From CAYRLZ01 sp964425275 (lineage in GTDB: Bacteria > Hydrothermota > Tepidihabitantia > Tepidihabitantales > JBDRVQ01), in assembly GCA_964425275.1 (NCBI GenBank), contig CAYRLZ010000061.1, positions 1 through 11,923 of the forward strand: DNA of 11,923 nucleotides, in the 5' to 3' direction. Position numbers and translations under genes: made by a program. The first letter of the stretch is position 1, and every line of letters begins with the position of its first letter. Under the pieces are notes generated by a model, which saw nothing but the letters and a program-made list of their open reading frames with translations, ran no database searches and had not been told where the DNA came from. Below are positions 1 through 7,332 of the stretch, one piece after another.

Positions 1-52
1 CCGGGTCTTTTTCATAGCGGATCTTCTCATAATATGTTTCGGTAATAGCCAT
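1..52 (-). CDS. 5' end of an unidentified gene (partial, 17 codons)
   Basis: Reading the minus strand from an ATG at 52 gives MAITETYYEKIRYEKDP, open to the window edge. The start is supported by a strong ribosome binding site, AAGGAG at 64-59, six bases before the ATG, and by a promoter-like sequence further upstream. The fragment is too short and too unspecific (charged, tyrosine-rich) to name a family. The gene is divergent from the long plus-strand run that begins at 203. Confidence 0.6.
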   Translation of the reverse strand, partial: MAITETYYEKIRYEKDP

Positions 53-72
53 AGATTACTCCTTTTTGGGAG

Positions 73-99
73 ATTATAGGATTTTAAGAATCTTTTCAA
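73..99 (-). promoter_or_regulatory. Promoter for the partial minus-strand gene
   Basis: On the minus strand TTGAAA (99-94) is followed after 15 bases by a perfect TATAAT (78-73). The spacer is short; a poorer hexamer two bases upstream would give 17. The resulting mRNA would have a short leader carrying the AAGGAG ribosome binding site at 64-59. Confidence 0.55.
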
Positions 100-166
100 G
101 TCCCGGATCCAAAAGATCTCTCTAGGGTAGATACCATGTCTTGAAACAGTACGGCCCGCCACGGGG

Positions 167-195
167 TTGACGAAATCAATTTTTTGCCATAGGCT
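167..195 (+). promoter_or_regulatory. Candidate promoter overlapping the apparent TTG start
   Basis: TTGACG (167-172) and TAGGCT (190-195) are separated by 17 bases. The -10 matches consensus at its three most conserved places (T, A and final T). Transcription would start at about 202-203, on the ATG at 203. If so, the TTG at 167 is a -35 element and not a start codon. The same arrangement of -10 and ATG is seen in front of holA and efp. Confidence 0.45.
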
Positions 196-202
196 TATCT
201 TT

Positions 203-763
203 ATGATAATTACTTCTTTACTACTGGTAAATCTTCTCTTTTCTCGGCCTGCCGAGAAGGAGATTAGTCAGTCAAGGTACTTAGTCCTCATTCCCCCTTA
301 TGAATTTTCTGAAGAGGACCTTCGGCTAATTTCTGACTCATTGGGAAATATAACCACTGCATGCACCGATACAAGTTTAGCCACCAGTGATTCTCAGATG
401 GCGATAAAACCGCAAAGGATTATTTATCAAATTGACACCTTGGAATATGACTGGCTAATCCTGATTGGCGGCGTCGGCTCTCTTTTTTACGCCGATGACC
501 AAAGGCTATTGCCGATTCTTCACCACTTTTCCCGCAAAGGTATCGCAACCCTTGGTCTCTCAACCATTGTCTTGGCCCGAGCCGGACTCTTAAAAGGGAA
601 GCAGGCAACGACAATTAGAGATAAATTGGCGATAAGAGAACTCTTAACGCAGTCGGCTCGGTATGTAGATAAACCAGTTATTCAAGATGGAAACATTCTG
701 ACTGCCCGAAGACCAAACCACGATTTTTTTCAAAAATTGAAGATGTTGAAAAAAAGGAGATGA
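203..763 (+). CDS. DJ-1/PfpI-like protein with N-terminal hydrophobic segment, nucleophile Cys absent
   Basis: This 186-residue protein (numbered from ATG 203) starts with a hydrophobic stretch, residues 2-13, that looks like a signal peptide or membrane anchor. The rest follows the DJ-1/PfpI fold: a first strand ending in a conserved-type Glu (about E34), a Gly-rich turn ILIGGVGS (87-94), AGLLKGKQATT (127-137) after the nucleophile elbow, and DGNILTARRPN (162-172). At the elbow, where PfpI/DJ-1 enzymes have ICxG, this protein has LGLS, with Gly118 in place of Cys, so the usual hydrolase or glyoxalase chemistry is unlikely. The frame is also open from TTG 167, but that codon coincides with a -35 element and lacks a spaced ribosome binding site, so ATG 203 is preferred. 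The stop overlaps the dtd start (ATGA). Family assignment is good; function is unknown. Confidence 0.7.
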   Translation: MIITSLLLVNLLFSRPAEKEISQSRYLVLIPPYEFSEEDLRLISDSLGNITTACTDTSLATSDSQMAIKPQRIIYQIDTLEYDWLILIGGVGSLFYADDQRLLPILHHFSRKGIATLGLSTIVLARAGLLKGKQATTIRDKLAIRELLTQSARYVDKPVIQDGNILTARRPNHDFFQKLKMLKKRR

Positions 764-1203
764 TTGCTGTTCTACAAAAGGTGAAGACCTGTCGTGTTCT
801 ACATAAAGAAACCCAAGAAGAGATTGCTCACATCGGAAAAGGTCTCTTGGTCTTTCTCGGAATTAAGAAAGGAGACAATGAAGATAAGGTGATTGCCTTA
901 ACTAACAAAATACCGCGCCTCCGCCTCTTTGAAGACCAAGATAAGAAGATGAACCTCTCGCTCTTAGATGTTGGCGGTGAGGTTCTGGTTGTCTCCCAAT
1001 TTACTCTTTATGGTGATACCAGCAAAGGAAACAGACCGTCATTTTCCCATGCCGAAGAGAAAGAGCGGGCAAAGGTGCTTTACGAAAGATTTACTCACCA
1101 CCTACGCTATCAGGGGATTCCCACCCAAACCGGAATCTTTGGTGCCCATCTCTTGGTCATCATTGAAAATGATGGACCGGTAACCTTAATCTTAGAGGAG
1201 TGA
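760..1203 (+). CDS. dtd: D-aminoacyl-tRNA deacylase
   Basis: This cytoplasmic homodimeric enzyme removes D-amino acids (and glycine from tRNA-Ala) mischarged onto tRNA. The 147 residues are the normal length. Diagnostic motifs are SQFTLYGD (79-86), NRPSF (91-95), TGIFGAHL (124-131) and the C-terminal NDGPVT (137-142), which holds the Gly-cisPro pair used for chiral rejection. The start MIAVLQKV matches the family's N-terminus. AAGGAG lies directly against the ATG with no spacer, so initiation probably relies on coupling to the upstream gene, whose stop overlaps by four bases. yicC starts one base after the stop. Confidence 0.95.
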   Translation: MIAVLQKVKTCRVLHKETQEEIAHIGKGLLVFLGIKKGDNEDKVIALTNKIPRLRLFEDQDKKMNLSLLDVGGEVLVVSQFTLYGDTSKGNRPSFSHAEEKERAKVLYERFTHHLRYQGIPTQTGIFGAHLLVIIENDGPVTLILEE

Positions 1204-1204
1204 G

Positions 1205-2044
1205 ATGCGTAGTATGACGGGTATGGGTCGTGCCACATTTAATGGCGTGACCTGTGAGATAAGGTCTGCTAATCATAAATATCTGGAGATAACCCAAAAA
1301 TTGCCCCCGGAATTAGAAGAGTATGCTGAAGATTTCAAGGGAATTATAAGGCGATACTGCAAGCGGGGTTTTATCTCTTCCTCAATAAAGATTGAGGACC
1401 GGTATCTCCCGCTTTCCCTTAACCGGCAACGACTAAAAAAATATATCTCCCTCCTTAACCTCTTAGAAAAAGATTTCCCGGTCAAAAAAGAGATAAAACT
1501 ATCGGACATCTTCTCTTTACCCAATCTTATTGGACTGGAACCGAAAGGACGGCAAAAAATAATCTCTTCGGCCAGGCAGGCACTAAAAATGGCACTACAA
1601 CGACTTTTACAGATGAGAAAAGAAGAGGGCGAGAATCTCCATAAAGACTTCGCCTTTCGTCTCCGAAGGATTATTTATAGCCTCCAAGCGATTAAGGACC
1701 GACTTTCCCAACGGTTAGAGAAAAAACGGTCGGCTCTGAAAAGACGCCTCCAGAAAACCTTCACCACCCTGCCGGAAAATAAAATAGAAGAAGAGTTGTC
1801 GCTCCTTGCCCAAAGACTTGATGTCTCCGAGGAATTAACTCGCCTCCGTTCCCATTGCCGACTCCTTTCCTCTTCCTTGAAAAGAGAATCCGCTGGCCGA
1901 AGATTAGAATTTATTCTTTTGGAGATGCTGCGCGAAACCGAGACCCTATTAGCCAAATGTCGAGATTTTCCCATCGCCAAGAAGATAATTATCATAAAAG
2001 AAGAGATTGAAAAGATGCGCGAGCAGGCAAGAAATGTTGAATAA
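1205..2044 (+). CDS. yicC: YicC family protein (putative endoribonuclease)
   Basis: This 279-residue protein begins with the family signature RSMTGMGRA and ends with the typical EEIEKMREQARNVE (DUF1732 C-terminal domain). The long Arg/Lys/Glu-rich helical middle (about residues 140-200) is also usual. YicC proteins are reported to be RNA endonucleases affecting small-RNA turnover; that role is family knowledge and not visible in the sequence. A GAGGAG ribosome binding site lies four bases before the ATG, inside the end of dtd. The 3' end overlaps the gmk start. The yicC-gmk-rpoZ-coaBC order is a widespread conserved cluster, which supports all four calls. Confidence 0.92.
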   Translation: MRSMTGMGRATFNGVTCEIRSANHKYLEITQKLPPELEEYAEDFKGIIRRYCKRGFISSSIKIEDRYLPLSLNRQRLKKYISLLNLLEKDFPVKKEIKLSDIFSLPNLIGLEPKGRQKIISSARQALKMALQRLLQMRKEEGENLHKDFAFRLRRIIYSLQAIKDRLSQRLEKKRSALKRRLQKTFTTLPENKIEEELSLLAQRLDVSEELTRLRSHCRLLSSSLKRESAGRRLEFILLEMLRETETLLAKCRDFPIAKKIIIIKEEIEKMREQARNVE

Positions 2045-2636
2045 TTCTACTCAAAAGTGCCTAACGAAGGTGAGCCGGCCGGCAAACCAACCTCTAATTT
2101 TTATCTTAATCTCTCCTTCGGGCGGTGGCAAGACGACGATTAAGAAACAGTTAAAAAAATACCTAAGAAATTTTTTCTTTTCCGTCTCCGCGACTACTCG
2201 GCCGAAAAGAAAGGGCGAAAGAAATCGCTCCGACTATCTCTTCCTAACCACTGAGGAGTTTCAGCGGCAAAAAGCGCGAAACGAATTCTTAGAGACGGTG
2301 CACCGCTACGGCAATGATTACGGCACACCCAAAAAACCACTGCTTTCCGCCTTAGCCTCAGGCCGGCATTGCTTACTGTGCTTAGAACCAATCGGAGCAA
2401 AAAGGATTAAGCAACTTTTTCCCAACCAGACAAGAACGATATTCATTAAGCCACCGTCGCAAAAAGAACTTGCTCGTCGGCTCGCCCATCGTTCTTCGCG
2501 GGAGAGAGAAAAACGAATGGCCGAAGATAAAAATCTATTTGGCAGGATTAGCGCTGATTATACGGTCTTAAATAAAAATCTGCCATCGGCCATTCGCCAA
2601 ATAATTAGCATTATCCGAAAGGAGTTAAAAAGATGA
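2034..2636 (+). CDS. gmk: Guanylate kinase
   Basis: This enzyme phosphorylates GMP to GDP with ATP in the cytoplasm. The P-loop is SPSGGGKT (27-34), followed by the GMP-binding segment SVSATTRPKRKGE (50-62), DYLF (67-70) and YGTPK (96-100), then IFIKPPS (136-142). The protein is 200 residues from ATG 2034, which overlaps yicC by 11 bases. A longer frame from 2007 would add nine residues and overlap yicC further, so 2034 is preferred; GTG 2070 is also possible. It is somewhat divergent. The usual IDVQGA stretch reads CLEPIGA (116-122), and the lid region (about 150-165) lacks the common RRxxD pattern and is unusually basic. Its stop overlaps the rpoZ start (ATGA). Confidence 0.9.
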   Translation: MLNNSTQKCLTKVSRPANQPLIFILISPSGGGKTTIKKQLKKYLRNFFFSVSATTRPKRKGERNRSDYLFLTTEEFQRQKARNEFLETVHRYGNDYGTPKKPLLSALASGRHCLLCLEPIGAKRIKQLFPNQTRTIFIKPPSQKELARRLAHRSSREREKRMAEDKNLFGRISADYTVLNKNLPSAIRQIISIIRKELKR

Positions 2637-2839
2637 GAAAGGACATCGTTCCCGAAGAGATTGGTCAGAAGTTTAAAAATCGTTATCAGATAATTATCAA
2701 GGCCGCGAAAAAGGCCCGAGAACTCTTAGAGCAACAGCGGGAAGGCAGGATCTCGCTTTCGGAGAATATCTATCTCTACGCCCTAAAATACGCCGAAGCA
2801 AATTTGGCATCAGAGGAAAAGCCAAAAGATGATTCCTAA
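2633..2839 (+). CDS. rpoZ: DNA-directed RNA polymerase omega subunit
   Basis: Omega helps assemble RNA polymerase by chaperoning the beta-prime subunit. The 68-residue protein has the family core NRYQIIIKAAKKARELL (16-32) and a conserved-type helix around residues 45-58, with an acidic tail. AAAGGAG (2618-2624) lies eight bases before the ATG, and the start overlaps the gmk stop by four bases. Position between gmk and coaBC is the classical one for rpoZ. Short length is normal for omega. Confidence 0.9.
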   Translation: MRKDIVPEEIGQKFKNRYQIIIKAAKKARELLEQQREGRISLSENIYLYALKYAEANLASEEKPKDDS

Positions 2840-2869
2840 TTCCCTTCGGTCAATAAAGGAGAAAGTCCT

Positions 2870-4039
2870 ATGACCTCAATCATCCTTGGTGTCTCCGGGG
2901 GTATTGCCGCTTATAAAAGTCTCGAACTATTGCGCCTCTTTAAGAAGGAAGGTTTTGACTGCTCGGTGATTATGACCAAGAACGCCTTGAAATTTATCCA
3001 TCCCCTTTCCTTTTCCACCCTTTCCGGTCATCCAGTAATCCTCTCCGTATTTGAAGACCCCTTAGTCCATATTGAACTACAAAAAAAGACCCTCCTCATT
3101 ATTGCCCCGGCCACCGCCAATGTCATTGGAAAAATTGCCAGTGGCATTTGCGACGATGCCCTCTCAACAATTGTCTGTGCCTTTCCTGGACCAAAAGTTA
3201 TCGTTCCGGCAATGAATACGGTGATGTGGCAAAATCCCATTGTCCAGGAAAATCTTAAAAAGTTAAAGGGGTATGGATATTATATCTTAGAGCCCAAAGA
3301 AGGTGAATTAGCCTGCGGTCAAGAAGGAAAAGGGCGGATGCCCGAACCAAAAGAGATTCTATCTTTTATCCAAGGACTCATAAGAGAAGGGAAATCACTA
3401 TCCGGCTTGAAGGTATTAATCACCGCCGGCCGGACCGAAGAGGATATTGATGGTGTCCGGGTAATAACCAATCGCTCCTCGGGAAAAATGGGAAAGGCAT
3501 TAGTTAATGCCTGTCAGGAGTTAGGCGCTGATTGTCTTCTGATTGCCGGCCGGATGGAAGAAAGACCCGAAGGGGTAAGGACGGTTAATTGCCGAACCGC
3601 GGCGGAAATGATGAAGGCAGTGAAAAGCGCGGTCAGGGATTTTGATGTCCTGATTATGGCGGCGGCGGTTGGTGATTATCGCCCCAAAAAAAAGGCACCA
3701 AATAAGATAAAAAAGGAAAAATTTCTGCTACCATTGGTAAAAAATATTGATGTGCTAAAAAGTCTAAAGGGGGAAAAAATCTTTAAGGTTGGCTTCTCCT
3801 TAGATACGACAAAAAATATAAAATGGGCGCAGGAGAAATTGCGGGAAAAAGAGTTAGATTTAATTGTTGCCAACCCACCCGAGACCCAAGAGAGCCCTTT
3901 CATTAAGGCAACGATTTTAACCAAGGAAGGTGTGGTCAAGGAATTTCCCCGGCTTTCCAAATTCATCTTTGCCCGCCGGCTGATGGAGATAATTGCTCAG
4001 AGGATAAGATGGAAGAAAGAAAGGTCCCCTATGCACTAG
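2870..4039 (+). CDS. coaBC: Bifunctional phosphopantothenoylcysteine decarboxylase / phosphopantothenate-cysteine ligase
   Basis: This enzyme catalyses two consecutive steps of coenzyme A synthesis. The N-terminal flavoprotein CoaC half (about residues 1-175) shows GVSGGIAAYK (7-16), the active-site His in VHIEL (H67), PAMN (113-116) and the substrate-clamp Cys in ELACGQEGKGR (C149). The C-terminal CoaB half shows ITAGRTEEDIDGVR (184-197), TNRSSGKMG (200-208), AAAVGDYRPK (264-273) and the lysine-rich KIKKEK (279-284). The 389 residues are normal for the fused enzyme. AAAGGAG sits eight bases before the ATG after a 30-bp gap from rpoZ. The 3' end overlaps dnaB by 31 bases. Confidence 0.96.
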   Translation: MTSIILGVSGGIAAYKSLELLRLFKKEGFDCSVIMTKNALKFIHPLSFSTLSGHPVILSVFEDPLVHIELQKKTLLIIAPATANVIGKIASGICDDALSTIVCAFPGPKVIVPAMNTVMWQNPIVQENLKKLKGYGYYILEPKEGELACGQEGKGRMPEPKEILSFIQGLIREGKSLSGLKVLITAGRTEEDIDGVRVITNRSSGKMGKALVNACQELGADCLLIAGRMEERPEGVRTVNCRTAAEMMKAVKSAVRDFDVLIMAAAVGDYRPKKKAPNKIKKEKFLLPLVKNIDVLKSLKGEKIFKVGFSLDTTKNIKWAQEKLREKELDLIVANPPETQESPFIKATILTKEGVVKEFPRLSKFIFARRLMEIIAQRIRWKKERSPMH

Positions 4040-5385
4040 AAGCCGAGGCGGCAATTCTGGGGGCAATGCTTTTAGACCCAAATATTACCCCTCGGGTTCT
4101 GGAATATCTTGATGACTCCTGTTTCTATTTAGAACTTCACCAGAGAATCTTTCGGGTAATCGTTGACCTCTTTGAAAAGAATATCGTCCCAGAACCAATC
4201 TCAGTTGCCGCTGAGTTAGAAAGGCGGGGTTTCTTAGAAGAAGGCAAGGGCAAGGAGGTCTTGGTAAATCTTGTTGATTCCGTAGCGACTACGGCCAGCG
4301 TTGAAGATTGGGCGAAGTTAATTCTGGACAAGGCGCTCCTCCGCCGGCTAATTCAAACCGCCACCCAAATTGTCCGGGAGGGACAAGAAGAGACCGACTC
4401 GGTTGACCGACTCCTTGACCGAGCCGAACAGCAAATCTTTGCGATTAAAGAGTCAAAACTAAAAAGAGGATTTTTGCCATTAAAGGAACTCTTAAAGAAA
4501 ACAATAAAAGAGGTTGAAGAACTTCGTAAGAAAAAGAAAAAGAGGTTTATTACCGGTTTAGAGACTGGTTTCCATAAATTAGATGAACTCACCTCTGGGT
4601 TACAATTGGGCGATTTTATCATCATCGCCGGCCGACCCTCCATGGGAAAGACCGCCTTTGGGTTGAATATCGCGATTCGGGTAGCGGAACGGAATAATTG
4701 CGGTTGTGCCATCTTCAGCCTGGAGATGGCAAAAGAATTATTAGCCCAAAGGGTCCTATGTTCCGAGGCAAAGGTGAGCCTAAAAAATCTCCGACTCGGA
4801 ACACTCACCCGGGAGGAATGGACAAGGCTCACTACGGTTGGGATGAGTTCCCCTTATGAAAGTGAGATTTATATTGATGACACCCCTTCCCTTTCCGTCT
4901 TAGACATCCGGGCGAAGACCCGAAGGCTAAAGGCTGAAATCCCACTTGCCCTGATTGTCATTGACTATATGCAATTGATTGAAGGCGCCAGGGATATACG
5001 GGCTGGTTTTCGTTCCCGTCAGGAGATGATGACGGAAATATCCAAGTCCTTAAAGGCCTTGGCTAAGGAATTGAATTTAGCGGTTGTCTGTATCTCCCAG
5101 CTCTCGCGGAGCCCGGAAAGACGCGACCCGAAAAAGCCCAGACCCCTCTTATCCGACCTGAGGGAATCCGGCGCCATTGAGCAAGATGCCGACCTCGTAA
5201 TCTTCCTCTACCGAGATGAAGTATATAATAAGGAAAGCAAAGATAAGGGAAAGGCTGAGATAATAATTGCCAAACAAAGGAATGGACCAGTCGGCGATTT
5301 TTTCTTAGCCTTTCTCGGTGAGTATATGCGATTTGAAAACCTCACCCTCACCCCAGAAGAAGAGGTATTTGAAGAAACGGAATGA
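4009..5385 (+). CDS. dnaB: Replicative DNA helicase
   Basis: DnaB is the hexameric 5'-3' helicase that unwinds DNA at the replication fork and binds primase. The N-terminal domain (about 1-105) begins VPYALEAEAAILGAMLLDP. The RecA-like C-terminal domain has Walker A GRPSMGKT (208-215), the catalytic Glu in FSLEM (E239), Walker B VIDYMQL (D319), SQLSR (363-367), SDLRESGAIEQDAD (382-395) and AKQRNGPVG (421-429). There is no intein, and 458 residues is the usual size. The start lies inside the end of coaBC, with AGGA (4001-4004) a few bases upstream; translational coupling is likely. radA follows after 19 bp. Confidence 0.97.
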   Translation: MEERKVPYALEAEAAILGAMLLDPNITPRVLEYLDDSCFYLELHQRIFRVIVDLFEKNIVPEPISVAAELERRGFLEEGKGKEVLVNLVDSVATTASVEDWAKLILDKALLRRLIQTATQIVREGQEETDSVDRLLDRAEQQIFAIKESKLKRGFLPLKELLKKTIKEVEELRKKKKKRFITGLETGFHKLDELTSGLQLGDFIIIAGRPSMGKTAFGLNIAIRVAERNNCGCAIFSLEMAKELLAQRVLCSEAKVSLKNLRLGTLTREEWTRLTTVGMSSPYESEIYIDDTPSLSVLDIRAKTRRLKAEIPLALIVIDYMQLIEGARDIRAGFRSRQEMMTEISKSLKALAKELNLAVVCISQLSRSPERRDPKKPRPLLSDLRESGAIEQDADLVIFLYRDEVYNKESKDKGKAEIIIAKQRNGPVGDFFLAFLGEYMRFENLTLTPEEEVFEETE

Positions 5386-5404
5386 AAAAATCTTGACTTT
5401 GGCT

Positions 5405-6736
5405 ATGTCTAAAAAAAAGAAGTTTGTCTGTATGAATTGTGGTTTTGAAACTCAAAAATGGCTGGGGCGCTGCCCCTCCTGTAATAGTTGGGGAAGCTTG
5501 GTCGAGGAGATAAAAAGAGAACTTCCACAACGACCGGAGAAACCAATTACCTTCAAAGAAATAACCTCAACCTCGGAGATAAGGACCGATACCGGCATTG
5601 AAGAACTTAATCGGGTTTTAGGCGGTGGCTTGGTAAGGGGTTCTTTCATTTTGATTGGCGGCGAGCCAGGAATTGGTAAGTCAACCCTCATGCTCCAGGT
5701 AGCTGACCTTCTCAGTAAAAGAGGAAATAAAGTGCTCTATTGTTCTTCGGAAGAATCAAAGGAGCAAATTAAACTCCGGGCGACTCGGCTCGGTCTGGCC
5801 GATAGTTCACTTTATATCCTCTCCGAAGTGGTCTGGGAAGGAATCCAATCGGTAATTGAAGAACTAAAACCTCAGGTCTTAATCATTGACTCAATCCAGA
5901 CGGTTTACAAATCTTCCTTACCGGCTAGTGCCGGTAGTATCGGACAAGTAAGGAGTATCTCCGCCGAACTTTTAAATATCGCCAAGTCCAATTCGATCTC
6001 GGTATTTATTGTTGGCCATATCACAAAATACGGCGCAATTGCCGGACCAAAGACCTTAGAGCATATTGTTGATGTTGTCTTATATTTTGAAGGAGATAAG
6101 TGGCGGGAGTATCGGATTTTACGGTCGGTCAAGAATCGCTTCGGCGCAACCAACGAAGTCGGGGTATTTAAGATGGATGAGCAAGGTATCTCGGCGGTTG
6201 AGAATCCCTCCCGGTTATTTTTGAGTGAATATAAAGAACCAGTCTTTGGCTCGGCTGTCACCTGCACAATGGAAGGGAGTCGGCCGCTATTATGTGAAAT
6301 TCAGGCATTAACTACCCCGACCTTTTATTCCTATCCCCAAAGATTGGCGCAGGGGTTTGACTACCGACGTTTAACGATGCTCCTGTGGGTCTTAGAACAG
6401 AGGGCTGATTTATCCCTCAGCCAGCAAGATGTATTTCTCAATATCGTTGGCGGCTTGAAAATTGAAGAGCCGGCCTGTGACCTCTCAGTAGTTCTTGCTT
6501 TGGCTTCGGCGGTAAAGAAAAAGCCGCTTCCTTTTGAACTGGTCGTTTTTGGTGAGGTTGGTCTCTTGGGCGAGGTGCGGCCGGTATATCTAACCGCACC
6601 CCGGATCAAAGAGGCAGAAAAATTGGGCTTCAAAAAGATTCTCCTCCCCGAACCCAGCGCACCAAAAAATAATAAGGAAAGAGTAATCGGGGTGAGAAAT
6701 ATCCGAGAGGCGATGGAAATTTTTGGACTTCTCTGA
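5405..6736 (+). CDS. radA: DNA repair protein RadA (Sms)
   Basis: RadA is a DnaB-like branch-migration helicase in homologous recombination. The 443 residues show the N-terminal zinc finger (Cys 9, 12, 23, 26), Walker A GGEPGIGKST (85-94), the GHITKYGAIAGPKTLEH loop (204-220), the RadA-specific KNRFG (243-247) and the C-terminal Lon-protease-like domain (about 280-443), including GGLKIEEPACDL (349-360). The frame is open upstream to 5318, but that region is the end of dnaB. MSKKKKFVCMNCG is the normal N-terminus, so ATG 5405 is chosen, although no clear ribosome binding site precedes it. The PIN-TRAM gene follows after 11 bp. Confidence 0.96.
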   Translation: MSKKKKFVCMNCGFETQKWLGRCPSCNSWGSLVEEIKRELPQRPEKPITFKEITSTSEIRTDTGIEELNRVLGGGLVRGSFILIGGEPGIGKSTLMLQVADLLSKRGNKVLYCSSEESKEQIKLRATRLGLADSSLYILSEVVWEGIQSVIEELKPQVLIIDSIQTVYKSSLPASAGSIGQVRSISAELLNIAKSNSISVFIVGHITKYGAIAGPKTLEHIVDVVLYFEGDKWREYRILRSVKNRFGATNEVGVFKMDEQGISAVENPSRLFLSEYKEPVFGSAVTCTMEGSRPLLCEIQALTTPTFYSYPQRLAQGFDYRRLTMLLWVLEQRADLSLSQQDVFLNIVGGLKIEEPACDLSVVLALASAVKKKPLPFELVVFGEVGLLGEVRPVYLTAPRIKEAEKLGFKKILLPEPSAPKNNKERVIGVRNIREAMEIFGLL

Positions 6737-6747
6737 AAGGAGGAGTA

Positions 6748-7314
6748 ATGCTCTTTAAGAAAGAGAAGATATTTCTCATTGACCCTTTGACCATTTTGGA
6801 TGGGCGAATCGGTAAACTTCTGGAAATGGGTCTAATCAGTGGGCGCTTTCTGGTCGTTGAGCCGGATTTTTCCCAAAAAGAAGAATGGGTCACCAGAGGG
6901 ATAAAAGAAAATATTGAACGGATGAAATCAACCCTTGGTAAAAGGATGACATTGATTAGAGGAGTGAAAGACCCCGCCGGAATTATTAAATTAGCGAAAG
7001 AGAAGAAGGCGACGATTTTTACCGTTAATGAAGAATTTAAGAAGGAGAAAAACATCTCGGTTATCACCTTACAGGAATTATTTGAAGTCTTAAAACCGGC
7101 TTATCTCCCCGGTTCAATAATCAATGTTAAAATCGTAAAAAAGGGGAAAGACGCTGACGAAGGAATCGGTTATTTAGAAGGCGGTGTGAAGGTAATCGTT
7201 GATGGTGGGGCAAAGTTTATTGGTAAGGAGATGGAGATTACCGTTTTGGGCTCATTGGCTACCGCCATTGGTAAAGTGGTCTTCGGTAAACCAAAATACA
7301 CCGAGGTGAAATAA
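6748..7314 (+). CDS. Reduced PIN-TRAM protein (soluble YacL relative, PIN domain degenerate)
   Basis: The C-terminal half (about residues 115-188) is a clear TRAM domain of the YacL type: LKPAYLPGSIINVKI, GIGYLEGGVKVIVDGG, and an ending IGKVVFGKP. TRAM domains bind RNA. The N-terminal part (about 8-112) resembles a shortened PIN nuclease domain. It keeps D12 and D18 (IDPLTILDGRI) and D75 (in DPAGIIKLAK), but where the family has TND it has TVN (N94). The middle region that normally carries a conserved Glu and the ADS stretch is cut down. The N-terminal membrane helices of YacL are absent (188 residues against about 350). A strong AAAGGAGG precedes the ATG. In Firmicutes the order radA-disA-yacL is common; here disA is missing. 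RNA binding is likely and nuclease activity doubtful. Confidence 0.8.
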   Translation: MLFKKEKIFLIDPLTILDGRIGKLLEMGLISGRFLVVEPDFSQKEEWVTRGIKENIERMKSTLGKRMTLIRGVKDPAGIIKLAKEKKATIFTVNEEFKKEKNISVITLQELFEVLKPAYLPGSIINVKIVKKGKDADEGIGYLEGGVKVIVDGGAKFIGKEMEITVLGSLATAIGKVVFGKPKYTEVK

Positions 7315-7332
7315 ACCAATCTCTGGATACAT

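Noticed and set aside
4353..4832. Long minus-strand open frame inside dnaB
   Set aside because: Serine-, arginine- and phenylalanine-rich translation typical of an antisense shadow. It has no ribosome binding site or family resemblance, and the plus strand is clearly dnaB.
5318..5404. N-terminal extension of RadA
   Set aside because: It overlaps the end of dnaB, is unlike any RadA N-terminus, and the zinc-finger protein starts normally at ATG 5405.
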